This document shows positions 21,508 through 32,383 of a DNA stretch of 64,000 bases, piece after piece. The DNA is from Triplophysa rosa (Eukaryota > Chordata > Actinopteri > Cypriniformes > Nemacheilidae). The translations under genes and the position numbers were made by a program. Positions within the stretch are counted from its first letter, which is position 1, and every line of letters starts with the position of its first letter. The stretch is taken from NCBI RefSeq assembly GCF_024868665.1, contig NC_079900.1, positions 26,275,361 to 26,339,360 on the forward strand. The letters are read 5' to 3'. Under the pieces are notes generated by a model. That model saw nothing but the letters and a program-made list of their open reading frames with translations. It searched no databases and was not told where the DNA came from.

Positions 21508-22358
21508 ACCTGTGTGTGTGTGTGTGTGTGTGTGCGCGCTTTGGGTCAGAACTCGATACAGAGAGCAGAGGAGAGTTTTAAAGGCGCGACCACGTAGAAA
21601 CAGAAATGACATGCCGCCATGTAAGTAAGATAAATACCATAATGCAATTTAGTTTGTTTAATACAAGAACAAGGTATAGACATATTATATAGGAAAGGTA
21701 ACCTTAAATGACTTATCTTGTGATCTACCGGAACATAAAAAAATTAATTTAGCTTGACCTTCAAGGGGGGAGGGAGGTGCCGTTGGTAAGGTAATGGTAG
21801 GGGAAACACTGCAGAGCATATTCCTTGATTAACGTTCAAAGGCCACATTTTGTTTATAAAGTTTAAACAGTCTCATCTTGCATTAGTAGATGCATGTCCG
21901 GTGCGCTACTGTGAAGCAGGTTCGAATACACCGAACTCACTTCTCTAAATGTTCACATCACATATCAGATCTGCTTCCATTTGTTTTTAAACTATGTGAC
22001 GTTTTCATCAATAGATTATTTAAGGTGTGTTGTGCTTTATAATATGTGATGATGGCTGCTGCAGTACTGTAGCAGCATGTAAGATAGGGCCAGGAATGAA
22101 TAAATATCTGTGAGACCATCATGTCGAGGTACAGTAGCAAGATTGGATGACCTCACGAGAGTCTGCCATACCTTGGCTTTAAGTGAATTGACACCACTGA
22201 AATAAACATAAGCTTATATGCTGCGAATACGTGCATCTGACACATGCGTGTCTCTGCCCCTGCTGCGCTCCGGTGCGTGGCTTTATATTGTTCTAGTTTT
22301 TTGAAGTTGTACAAACAAAACCATAGCAAAGTTATCACTTTCCAGCGGGGGTTCACAC
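21508..22358. other. TG microsatellite and unassigned sequence
   Basis: A (TG)n run of about 26 bases lies at about 21510-21535. Near 21798-21811 the phrase GGTAGGGGAAACACTG looks like one end of a hAT derivative whose other end I cannot find. Nothing else is recognised. Confidence 0.4.
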
Positions 22359-22548
22359 TAGTGGCGTAGCCAGAATTTTATGTTTAAGGGGGCCTGTTTT
22401 TAAATGGAGGGGCCACTATATACTGTATGTGTATAGCCATTTTATTACGTTTTTATTCATTACTAAACTTATTGACCTATATTACAGCACATTTCAACAT
22501 TAAACTATATTACAGCACATTTAATCGTTTTAGCATACATAGAGAAAC

Positions 22549-22845
22549 TCAACTCAACTCAACTTTATTTATATAGCGCTCTTTACAATTTTCATTGTTA
22601 CAAAGCAGCTGTACGTGAGACATATTGACTATAAGCAAAATAATTAAAGATGTACCTGCAAAAACAAGAAAAAGTTGAAAACGCAGAAGACAGACATACC
22701 CACATACAAAACACTCCACACACACAATATGCACACGTACTAACACACATAGACATACAATAGAGACACACACACACACACACGGATGCGCACACACACG
22801 TGCGTACACAGACAAGTACGCACACACACACACGCTCAGTGAGAG
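22549..22845 (-). repeat. Fish retroposon 3' tail plus CA-rich run
   Basis: On the minus strand this ends GCGCTATATAAATAAAGTTG followed by GAGTT repeats, the usual tail of a fish LINE/SINE. It is about 290 bases with a (CA/TG) tract. A second copy lies at 50078-50300 with the same order of blocks. It is inserted between the hAT 3' end and the transposase. Confidence 0.65.
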
Positions 22846-22920
22846 CACACATTTAAGAAACAGAAAACGTAGCCTACAACATTAGCTCGGCGGCTATAAT
22901 TCAAACCACAGGATTACTTT

Positions 22921-23590
22921 TTAAGTGACAAGGCAGAGTCTTCGAGGGCGATTATTAAAACTGTCGATGATGTCACCATAGTCCAGAGAGTCGAGTAATT
23001 CCCATTCAAATGAAAGTAGGGAAAGATTATTTAACCGCAAAGTTGTCATGGATGATCTCAGAGCTGATTTGATTCTTCCTACTGTTGAGAAAAGTTTTTC
23101 GACACTACAAGAAGTTATAGGCAGTGTGATTATTATCTTTAGCACTTTACTTATGTTTGGGAAGACATCCGTGGGGCAGTTATCCAAAACATCCATAAGG
23201 GAAGAGAAACAATGACTATCGTCTTTTCTCCTACGCAGAAGTTGAAAGAAAACACGTTGTTCCGCTTCTTCAAATAAAACGCCATAGTGTTCACATGGCA
23301 TCCTCAGTAGTTCACCTTCTGAAAGAAAACCAGAGCCTGGCAGAAACGCACCTGCTGCACGCATTAGTCCATACTGATCCTCCTGGAAGCGGCTGTCCAG
23401 TTCAGTGATTTTGTCGGTCTAAAATGTCAATCCATAGTTGATTGAGATCCCCTTTGTCTTTTATGGCTGTGGATTTGCCCAAAGTACACGAAACCGCAGA
23501 CTCTTTTAGTCGGGTCGGTAGCTTCCTCACTCTGGTGCTGCTGACATCCCAGTGGGAAATGGAATTATTTTCCATTAGTTCATCTGTCAA
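22921..23590 (-). pseudogene. hAT transposase C-terminal part with hATC domain
   Basis: Two frames on the minus strand make up this part. The upstream piece (23590-23402) reads TDELMENNSISHWDVSSTRV and ends in a frameshift or stop. The downstream piece (23364-22921) contains NISKVLKIIITLPITSCSVE and KLFSTVGRIKSALRSSMTT, the hATC dimerisation motif (LP.TS...E..FS...), and SLLSFE. It ends at a stop just inside the 3' terminal region, close to the natural end of such proteins. One break near 23400 separates the frames. Confidence 0.85.
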
Positions 23591-23594
23591 CTTT

Positions 23595-23802
23595 TATATT
23601 TATTTATTTATTATTTTATTTTTATGGGCATTTTTGCTTTATTTGTACAGTTAAGAGAGAGAGAGGTGACAGGAAGCTAAGTGGTAGAGAGAGAAGGGGG
23701 TGGGTACGGGAAAGGACCACGAGATGGGATCCGAACCCGGGTCGCCCGATGCACAACCGCACCACATGTCGGAGCACTGCCCACCAGGCTATCGGCTCCG
23801 AC
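23595..23802 (-). mobile_element. tRNA-derived SINE, 16-bp TSD
   Basis: The repeats TTCATCTGTCAACTTT at 23579-23594 and 23803-23818 border it exactly. The minus-strand head has box A GATAGCCTGGTGGGC and box B GGGTTCGGATCCC. A pyrimidine-rich body with CACTTAGCTTCCTGTC and an AT-rich tail follow. It disrupts the hAT transposase between its middle and C-terminal parts. Confidence 0.92.
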
Positions 23803-23803
23803 T

Positions 23804-24243
23804 TCATCTGTCAACTTTAACACTTTGTCGAAATCATTTGGCACATTTTCTCGAAACTGTACATACATTTCTCTTAGAGCTTTGATTAGCGATAGAAAGT
23901 CCGTGATTGATATTGTGCTGCTCTGTAACGCCCTGGTAGCAACATCACTGGTCTCAAACAATTTACCAAACACCACCAATAGAAATACACATTTTTTGGT
24001 CTGCATTTGATGCATAAGAGATTCAGCTTCAAGTTTCGTTTGACCACTTGTTTCAGAGAATTCAGCCAGTGTTTCTAAAATGACGTCAAATAACATCAAT
24101 ACTTTGCTGATGGATGCAGATTTCGAGCTCCACCTTGTATCTATAGATCGCTCAAGTTCAAGACACTTTCTGTGAGGATAAAGTTCCTTCTGGATCTCTA
24201 GAAATCGGGCATTCCTGTGCACACCAGTCATAAAAGTGTGCAA
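23804..24243 (-). pseudogene. hAT transposase middle segment
   Basis: The minus-strand frame from 24243 reads FMTGVHRNARFLEIQKELYP, then LERSIDTRWSSKSASISKVL and ITDFLSLIKALREMYVQF. It follows the pattern of TTF/ZMYM-type hAT proteins, with a DTRW box ahead of an insertion-type helical domain. It stays open for about 145 codons until the SINE. Its link to the upstream piece at 24300 is frameshifted. Confidence 0.75.
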
Positions 24244-24547
24244 AGAGTTTACAGTATCAATAACAGTACTGACATGGCCCGATACCTTTGTTGCGGTGCA
24301 GAGAACTAAATTAAGTCTGTGTGAGCCTGCAGTGGACGTACAACGAATTTGGAAATGTACGTTTTAGGATCATGTGCACACCTCCCTTGTTACCCGACAT
24401 GACAGAAGCCCCATCAAAGCTAAAGCCAACACAGAGAGATGGGTGCAGCTGCAGTGGCTCAATGACTTCCAAATTTTTTTCAGAAATGCCATTTGCGCTC
24501 ATATCTCCCGTTTCAAGAAATCCAACAGCTCTCTCTTTAATAATGCC
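24240..24547 (-). pseudogene. hAT transposase DUF4371-like segment
   Basis: The minus strand encodes ERAVGFLETGDMSANGISE and, further on, CVGFSFDGASVMSGNKGGVH and RTFPNSLYVHC. The D-GAS-M-G pattern and the YVHC box are the hallmarks of the RNase-H-like core of ZMYM1/TTF-type hAT proteins, and the aspartate is one expected catalytic residue. Upstream it continues across the insertion at 24556-25896 into VRYVHAGII, with a frameshift near 25915. Confidence 0.8.
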
Positions 24548-24555
24548 GGCATGAA

Positions 24556-25896
24556 CAGTGTTGGGGGAAGTTACTTTTAAAAGTAACTAGTTACAATATT
24601 GAGTTACTCTATAAAAAAGTAACTAAATACGGTACTTGGGTACTTTTTGTGGAAAGTAACTGAAAGTACTTTTGCGTTACTTTTGCGTTACTTTTTCCTC
24701 ACCTAACTGATGCTCATGCTTTGTGTTACTTTTGCGTTACTTTTTCCTCACCTAACTGATGCTCATGCTTTTCCAGACTTTGCTGTTCTTTAGTGTTTAA
24801 CACTGTAATGCATTTAACAATCCTATATAGTCCATAACACACCTTTACTTTCTTTAAAAAACACATTTCAAATATTTCCTGACCAGTAGTCCTCCACCTC
24901 ATCAGAGCTCTGCCTACTGTTGACACTGCTAACTTCGGTGTCACTCTCAATATTTATTGTGTTTTGACAGCGCGGCTTGTTGCACAAGATGGCGCCGGTG
25001 AACTTTTGGGATGGCAGAGTCGTTTCCAGCCGTATAACACTGTGTGGGAAAAGGAGGATTTTTGGCCGGCAAATATGGGTGTGTTTTTTTTTAGATTTAT
25101 TAAAGTAATATATAAGCGATATGACAGATCCTCTTTGCATTGCTGAGCACTTCGTTGAGCCAAAACAACTCTATAGTGTTATACGAAATTATGATTAATC
25201 TAATATATAATATATTACTAATGGTATCTGGTATTTGGTGAGGAGACTAACAGATGACAGTTGTTTCCTCTCTTTCTCCCGTGCTCCGCCCACTCCCCAA
25301 CCCTTCTTCTAACTGTGACCTGACCATGCCCATTTAAATCTGTAGATCTGTCTGTGCGTGCAGCGCCACAAACAGTCGAACACAGCTTATGTTTACAATC
25401 ACGAGGCATGAGACCATTGATTGCTGTTGCGACTCGTGACTCACGCTAATTTCACGATCTGAAAGTTGAGTTGTCTATTGAGCATGACCGGCATTTGCAG
25501 GCATTTAGTCCATGGTGGCGAGTGCGGCCACACTATAGCTCCGCATCTGAGCTCTGGCCTCCCATCGCTGTGTCAAGGGTTGCCAGATTTGCGTAACAAA
25601 AACGAAGCCGGAACACTGCAGCACTGCAGACATGGCAACACTGCCTATGTATGACTATTGACTGTTTCTGCGCAAGCATGAGCGATCACGTCTACACTAC
25701 TTTTAATTCAGAATTTCACTTCTGCAGTTTAAAAAATGTTCATATAAATCAATGATTAGACTGAAAAGTAACTCAAGTTACTTGAAAAACAAAGTAACTC
25801 GAGTATTGATATGTAAATTTATAAAGTAACTGCGTTACATTACTCGTTACTTAAAAAATTACTCTGATTACGTAACACGCGTTACCCCCAACACTG
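24556..25896. mobile_element. Non-autonomous hAT (1,341 bp), TSD GGCATGAA
   Basis: Ends CAGTGTTGGGGGAAGTTACT and its inverse GCGTTACCCCCAACACTG are flanked by GGCATGAA at 24548-24555 and 25897-25904. Subterminal AAAGTAACT motifs recur at both ends. A tandem duplication of about 50 bases, including TTTTTCCTCACCTAACTGAT, lies at about 24672-24772. The frames of 60-90 codons inside match nothing. Confidence 0.95.
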
Positions 25897-26507
25897 GGCA
25901 TGAACATACCTTACTGTACACACACAGCCACCAGCTTGCGTTTTGATACAGTGGCTTGCAAAAGTATTCATCCCCCTTCATTTTATTCACATTTTGTTAT
26001 GCTGCTGCCTTATCTTAAACTACTTTAAATTATTATTTTTTTACATTAATCTACACTCCATGCACAATAATGACAAAACAAAAAGCTGATTTTTGACAGC
26101 TTTGCAAATTTATTAAAAATAAAAAACAAAAATAAGTACATTGCATAAGTATTCATACCCTAAACTCAGAAAATGGTTATAGCGCCTTTACAGTCTCAAA
26201 TCTTTTTGGGTATGATGTGAAAAGCTTTACACATCTGCATTTGGCAATTTTCTGTCATTCTTCTCAGATCCTTTCAAACTCTGTCAGGTTGGATGGAGAT
26301 CATCAGTAGACAGACATTTTCAGGTTTCTACAGAGATGTTCAGTTGGGTTCAAGCACTAGCTGGGCCACTCAAGGACATAGACAGAGTTGTCCATAAGCC
26401 ACTCTTGCATTGTTTTAGTTGTGTTCTTAGGATCATTGTCATGTTGGAGAATGAACCTTTTGCCCTGTCCGAGGTTCTGAATGTTCTGGGCTAGGTTTTC
26501 ATGATCA

Positions 26508-27180
26508 TTATCTCCGTATTTTGTGTACAGTCCCTGAAGCTGAAAAACACCCCCACATCATGATGCTGTTTTCACTACACTTTACTGTTAAGACGGTATT
26601 GTACAGGTGTTGAGCAGTGCTTGTTTTTCTCCAGACATGATGCATGAATCTGAGATTCATCAGACCAGAATATCTTGTTTCTGACAGTTTGAAAGATTTG
26701 TTGAAGTACGTTTTTGCATATTTCAAGTTTCCATGTGTCTTCACTGAGCAAAGGCTTGAGTCTGGGCAATAAGCCATAAAGCCCAGATTGGTGGAGTGTT
26801 GCAGTGATGTTTGTCCTTCTGTAAGTTTCTCCCATCTCCATATATCAGTGGTCACCAACCCTGTTCCTGGAGATCAACCGTCCTGCAGACTGTCGCTCCA
26901 ACCCTGCTTCAGCACACCTGTCTGTAATTATCAAGCAAACCTGAACACTTGATTAGATAGTTAAGGTGTGTTTGATTGGGGTTAGAGCTGAAATCTTCAG
27001 GATGGTCGATCTCCAGGAGCAGGGTTGGTGACCACTGCCATATATGATCATGGAGCTCAACCAGAGTAATCATCAGCTTCTTGGTCACCGCTCTAACCAA
27101 GACCCTTCTCCATCGATGGCTCAGTTTGGACAGGAGGTCAGCTCAAGTAAGAGATCTGGTGGTTCCAAACCTCTTTCATT
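26508..27180 (-). pseudogene. Tc1 transposase remnant
   Basis: Minus-strand pieces include TRYSGLMNLRFMHHVWRKTS and VKCSENSIMMWGCFSASGT. They match the Tc1 order (first catalytic Asp region, then the GGGS-I-M-WGCFSA box); the Asp position now reads GLMNLRF in this frame, and the adjacent frame gives FWSDESQIH with the Asp intact. Frameshifts near 26650 and 26830 and the MITE at 26846-27037 break it. The region encoding the last acidic residues (26160-26500) is eroded. Confidence 0.8.
26846..27037. mobile_element. 192-bp hAT MITE, TSD CCATATAT
   Basis: Ends CAGTGGTCACCAACCCTG and inverse AGGGTTGGTGACCACTG are flanked by CCATATAT at 26838-26845 and 27038-27045. Subterminal CCTGGAGATC and GATCTCCAGG are inverted. 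This is a very common fish miniature element. Confidence 0.96.
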
Positions 27181-27708
27181 GAGGATAAATGGAGGCTACA
27201 TGCTTCTGTGAACCTTCAATACAGCAGATTTTTTTCAGATGTCTTCCCCAGATCTGTGCCTTGAGACAATCCTGTCTCAAAGCTCTACTGGCAGTTCTTT
27301 TGACCTCATGTCTTGGTTTTTACTTTGATAGGCATTTTCAGCTGTTGCACCCTTTATAGAGAGGTATGTGCTACTCCAAATCATACCTATTCAATTGAAT
27401 TTGGCACAGGTTAACTCCACTCGAAGTGTATAAACATCAACAAGCAAAACTAATACTTCTGAGCTAAATTTCAAGTGTCCCAGAAAAGGGTATGAATACT
27501 TATGCAATGTACTTATTTTTGTTTTTTATTTTTAATAAATTTGCAAAGCTGTCAAAAATCAGTTTTTTGTTTTGTCATTATTGTGCATGGAGTGTAGATT
27601 AATGTAAAAAAATAATCATTTAAAGTAGTTTAAGATAAGGCAGCAGCATAACAAAATGTGAATAAAATGAAGGGGGATGAATACTTTTGCAAGCCACTGT
27701 ATGTCCTT

Positions 27709-28513
27709 ACATTCGTCGGCTAAAATCGAATAGTAGGTGTATGGAGTCTCATGTAACTCTGCCTTGATGTTTCGTAGAAGTCGTGAGGCAGCACATTCAA
27801 GTAGCTAATTTTGAATTTCTGGACTCATTAGTCTGGCATTTCTGTGTATCTGTTCGAGACGATTTTTGACGTTTGGGTCATGCTTGGCAATTAAGATAAA
27901 CAACTCCAAAAAATTGCCCTTATTCAAGGCCTCTTCATTCTCCCTGTGCCCGCATAATGCAATGCCTTGCTTTGCACAGAACATAACAATGTCAATAACC
28001 ACTTTAATGTGTTCGCGGTTTTGTTCCACAAACGTGCGGTCATCCCGAAAGAGCTGGTCTAAAACAGTGCCCTTTGTTTTACGGGTTGCTTTATATCCCT
28101 CGTGTTTAGAAAGGGACAGGGAATGGGATTTACTGGCTTGGTGTCTGATGCATGACCTGCGGAGGTGTTTCCAGTCATTAAACCCATCGCAGATGAATGC
28201 TTTTTCTGCGCATGGGTTGGGAAAATGCTGACTTGCTTTGCAAAATACAGCATTCCTTGTTGCACTATATTCAAGCCATGTGAACTCGTTATACCATTTT
28301 GGTGAAAAGCAGTGGTTCTTTCCGGCAAAATTAGTGTAAGGGAACGCGGTCATCACTGGTTGTGAAGGGGGTTCGTCAATCGCAGACAAATCTGTTGGTA
28401 TTGTGCCGATTCGTGTTGTGGAAGTCTCACCGCTACACTCCAACGATGGATTTTGCGTTTCGGTGTTGTTTAAATTTTTGGCCTCAGTAGTCGTGTCACC
28501 TGCTGCCTCCTCC
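27709..28513 (-). pseudogene. hAT transposase N-terminal exon with TTF zinc finger
   Basis: The exon starts after a good splice acceptor (CTCCTTTTCAG|GAGG at 28513). From the in-frame Met at 28443, residues 46-115 form a TTF-type finger (FSPKWYNEFTWLEYS then FCKASQHFP and FICDGFNDWKHL). A long helical region follows (TVLDQLFRDDRTFVEQNREH, KQGIALCGHRENEE). A TAG at 27802-27804 stops the frame after SPEIQN; beyond it the same frame continues LLECAASRLLRNIK and YSILADECKD, so the stop is a disabling mutation inside the conserved part. Full-length proteins are about 700-800 aa. Confidence 0.85.
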
Positions 28514-30206
28514 TGAAAAGGAGAAATTCTGGTTTTAATTCATTTTGAGAGAATTATTGGGGAATGATTGCAGAAATGTCTATGTGGTGTAACCGTAAAA
28601 ACACCATATAAGATAGCTTGGCATAATCTTACATTAGTCCTATTTAATAGTAAATAAAAGTAAATTGAACACCATTGTTCTAAATATTATAATTCATTTG
28701 GGGAATCATGTGAGTCAAGTCAAATTTATCAAACATGTACCACCATTCAGGTAGCAATTTTGTTAATATTGTGCAAGAAGACATGTGAGAGGGAATGTAA
28801 TCACATAGAAGAACCCCTGGTGACGCTTATTTCTGCATGCCAAGGTTATAAACTCTTTTTAAATGTCAGATCATTTTTCATTTTAGGGTGTGTCAGGTAT
28901 TCTTGTCAAATGGTATGACCCCAGGAGTATATTGATAATTCATCATTATTCTAAAAATGAGTATTAACTGAATTAAAATTCATTTGAAATAGTCTCATTA
29001 AGGCCATATTTGTTTATGTAGGTGCCCATTTATGCCGGTCAAATTTGATTGTAAATTGAGAAGTCAAACAGTGTAACCGGTTACACCATTGCAGTTGTAT
29101 AACAAACCTTTCTGCTAGGGGCCAATTTAGTCAGATATCACTACTTTATAATGCTAATTAAACATGTAAAATAAACTAGACTACTATTTTGGAACTATTT
29201 TCAAGTGTTCAATGTTATATATTTTTTGAGAAAGTGGTGATTTATCCACAACTTCAAAATTAAAGCTTTGAAAGTCCAATATAAATAATGATAAATGAGA
29301 TAATAAAAGTTGAAATATTTAGCTTTAATGCATATTTATATTTCATTCATTTTAAAGTTATATATAATATCATAAAATAGTGTAATATATACATAGAATT
29401 AAGTGGGTGTCTACATTTGAACAAATTCAGTGCTAAAAGAAATTATTACATTAATGATATTTTATAATTAATATGATAAAAGACTATGTGCATGCGTTGG
29501 AGATTGGCGCAGAAGTCAGGAAATAGTTGTTGTTTTTGTTTTATTGTGCACAAAAAAAATATTCTTCTCGCTTCATAAAATGAAGATTGAACAACTGCAG
29601 TCACATGGATTATTTTATGTCTTTATACTTAACTTGATGTGAGTTTGTGAGAGTGTATGTTGCATTGCTGTCTATGTGGGAAGTCAGAAATCTCTGATAT
29701 CATCAAACCTATATTAATTTGTGTTCTGAAGATGAGCAAAGGTCTTACGGTTGTGAAACGACTTGAGGAATTAGTCATTCATGACAGAATTTTTATTCTA
29801 ACACTGAACTAACCATTTAACTGTAGTTACACGACGAGACAAGATGATTTCTTGTTATCAGATGTTTTTTCAACATTAAGAAAAATAAAACCGCTTCAGC
29901 TTAATTGGTAAACCGTAATGCTTGATATTCAGTGTTAATGTATTCAACAAACTATGGTCTTTGGCTGTAAAAGTGGTGTAACTGGTTAGTGTCAATTGAA
30001 GTAACCAATATTTTTCATTAAAATATAATTTTAAACAGTAACATTAATGTGTAATAAAAGAGAAGCATCTAGTTTAATGTATAAATATGGTCAAATTTGC
30101 CATTTCTACATCATTTGTCCAAGATTATTTAGAAAATTAAGGTGCTTTCAGCATATGTCCCAATAAATATTGAAAAAACACATACAAATTTATATTTTGA
30201 GATAAC
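28514..30206. other. AT-rich non-coding sequence
   Basis: Possibly the intron and 5' flank of the hAT transposase. Phrases such as GTGTAACCGGTTACACC (29075) and its variants at 28590 and 29970 hint at an old repeat. At about 29730-29800, GGTCTTACGGTTGTGAAACG followed by ATGACAGAATTTTTATT is a piece of a common fish DNA-element tail. Confidence 0.45.
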
Positions 30207-30210
30207 TTAA

Positions 30211-31131
30211 AGGCACAGTTCTTAATTAACAGCGGCCACTAGCGTTGTATTATAGATTTGCCACGAATCGCTCAGTCCAAACAGGATGGTGGCCACCACA
30301 GTACAAAAAGATGTCGTTCTCATGTTGACGCAGGGAAGAGATTTTACGGGCATTAGAAAGACTGTAGAAAGAGCTATGACTTATGTATTACATAAAATAA
30401 AAGGTTTGTGGATTTTAAGTTTAAAAAAAGGATAAAAGTCAGGCAGGAGCTAGGACCTGTTTACAGCAGAGACACGTTAGCAGATATGTACTCACAGATA
30501 TCTATGGAGATACTTTCCAGCAGAGAGACGTTGGAGAGAAAGATCATCTTAAAATCATCCCCGAGGAGGTTGCTTTGATTCGGATCAGTATGTGAGTAAC
30601 ATACTAACATACCAAGATATGTTGTTGTTGTGATATTAGCTGTGTGATGGAGCAGTTTTGAGCGTCATTGTTTATCTGGAACCACTTTAATATTGTACTC
30701 GTCCAGATACTGGAGAACGAGAGCGCGTTGGAGCTGAAACTGGAGAGCGAGAGAGAGTGCGTTTTACTCTTTTACTCAATGATGAATAAACTTTCAGTTA
30801 ATCCGCGGGTCACATGCGTTCCGCACCGGAGAGCACGATCCGTATGGATCTTCCCGCGATCCGTTTCACCACGATACCGCAGCGGAGAGGAAGAGAAAAT
30901 GCGCGTTGTATAGTTGTTTGTCCGTTTAGGGCTGCTGTACAAAACATGGCGGCGAATTCAATGTATGAAGGGCCGCTCTGTATGTAGATATAAACAGCTT
31001 ATTCTAAGGTATTACAAACTTAATGGTTCATTATGTAAGGTCTTTATACACCTCTGAAGAAATAGTTTTGTATATTATATTGTATTAACGTCAATAGATC
31101 CTCCTAAAAATAGATCCGCCTTATTGTTCCT
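30211..31131. mobile_element. TTAA-flanked DNA element (first of a back-to-back pair)
   Basis: Left TTAA (30207-30210) precedes AGGCACAGTTCTT; the right end, inverse AGGAACAATAAGG, abuts TTAA at 31132-31135. TTAA targets with AGG-type ends fit Kolobok- or piggyBac-like non-autonomous elements of fish. The TIR is short and imperfect. A related piece occurs near 58085-58200 (CATATGTAGATAGAAATAGC-like). No transposase. Confidence 0.6.
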
Positions 31132-31135
31132 TTAA

Positions 31136-32075
31136 AGCGACAACGAGCAACTTCTGCTCACTGTTGCCCCACGTGGTTGATAAGCGGAATTGTCTGTTTA
31201 CAGTGTTGTAAAAACTGTCGCAAAGATTTCCCGCTGGCAGCTCAATACGCGTGAGTTTGTTTACAAAGCCGACGGACTCTGCGGACCTAGATATGCTATG
31301 AAAACAGCACATAGCATGTATACAGTATATATATAACGACAACATTAGCATACTCAACGACTGAACTGTTCAACATTTACGCGGTTTACTCATCTGAACT
31401 AAAGAATCTGCTATTTTTTACCACAACACGTTTATTGTGTTTTTATAGTCTTCATTTACAAGCACTACACACATTCATGACGAGACACGACAACATGCTA
31501 GCTATCGGCACCGGCAACCATATATTATCTCTCAGCTAGTGTGAACCGGTGGTGTGCCAATGACACAGACTAATAACAAATATGTTCAAAAGTACAGGAC
31601 AGTAACAAAAAATGTACAAATAACACTTACAAATCCAGGAGCAGGACCGCTAGGTCTCCATCCGTTTTGCAACCCGTTGCCTCTTGCTGCTCGCGCCACC
31701 AAGTTTAAGCCCATCCAATATTGATTCGTGACCGGCCTCATGTCCGATCACTCTCTCGCTTTCTTTTCTTTGCTTCCTCCGACAAAACCCTCTTTGGTTT
31801 TTTGGCTGGTGATGTTTTGGTTCGTTTCGTCTTACTGTTAGCTCTGCTGTTGGCTAACTTCTCCCAGGCTACGAGTAAAACGTGACGTATGCCATAAAGC
31901 AGGGGATAGGCGGGGCTTGTACCGGCCCGAACACCAAAGGTACAAGTGCAATTTCAGCCGATAGGAGGCTGCTTAGGTAGCAACGGCAGTAAAATTCGTC
32001 CAGTTAAAAGTTGACCTACCACTAAAATAATTTTAGAGACATTAATTTAAGGTCAAAAAGTTGCTCGTTGTCGCT
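31136..32075. mobile_element. TTAA-flanked DNA element with TIR AGCGACAACGAGCAACTT
   Basis: Perfect ends AGCGACAACGAGCAACTT and AAGTTGCTCGTTGTCGCT are flanked by TTAA at 31132-31135 and 32076-32079. The left TTAA is shared with the preceding element. The right 200 bases match 60329-60684 (AATGTCTCTAAAAT, AGCAGCCTC, CCCCGCC.ATCCCCTGC) in inverse orientation, so both belong to one family. Confidence 0.85.
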
Positions 32076-32383
32076 TTAAATAAAATCTATTTTTGATATT
32101 TTAAAAGAAATTATTCATTTTTATGAGTATGTTTACATTCCATGTGGGTAAAATATTTAATATTTCTCGTTCTTTGACAGTTATACCATTCAACATTTTC
32201 AGGTACCTACAGTATTAACCTTTATAAAAATGTTGGAAATGTTATTGGCAATTTCACAAAATCAACATAAATAAACTAAATACATTTTAAAATATCTGAT
32301 GCATGCTTTACAAACCAGTTTTTAAAGAAAATTTGATTTTCTTATCTTGCCAACCCTGTTTTGTCACTGACCCAGGCCCACAA

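Larger units (their letters stand above)
25949..27699 (-). mobile_element. Tc1 transposon (1,751 bp), TA target
   Basis: Ends CAGTGGCTTGCAAAAGTATT and its exact inverse are flanked by TA. The inverted repeats run about 200 bases each (25949-26150 and 27500-27699) and are nearly identical. The centre carries a dead Tc1 transposase on the minus strand and a 192-bp MITE. It interrupts the hAT transposase between its N-terminal and DUF4371 parts. Confidence 0.95.
22360..28513 (-). mobile_element. Decayed hAT transposon of TTF/ZMYM-finger type with nested insertions
   Basis: The 3' end on the minus strand lies at AGTGGCGTAGCCAG (22360), a common fish hAT terminus followed by the GGGGGCC-rich subterminal part. 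Transposase pieces then run in correct order along the minus strand: TTF finger (28443-28150), DUF4371-like part (27800-24240), middle (24243-23804) and hATC dimerisation domain (23590-22921). Three later elements separate them. The 5' end beyond 28513 was not found; an upstream exon is expected because a splice acceptor precedes the first piece. Confidence 0.75.
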
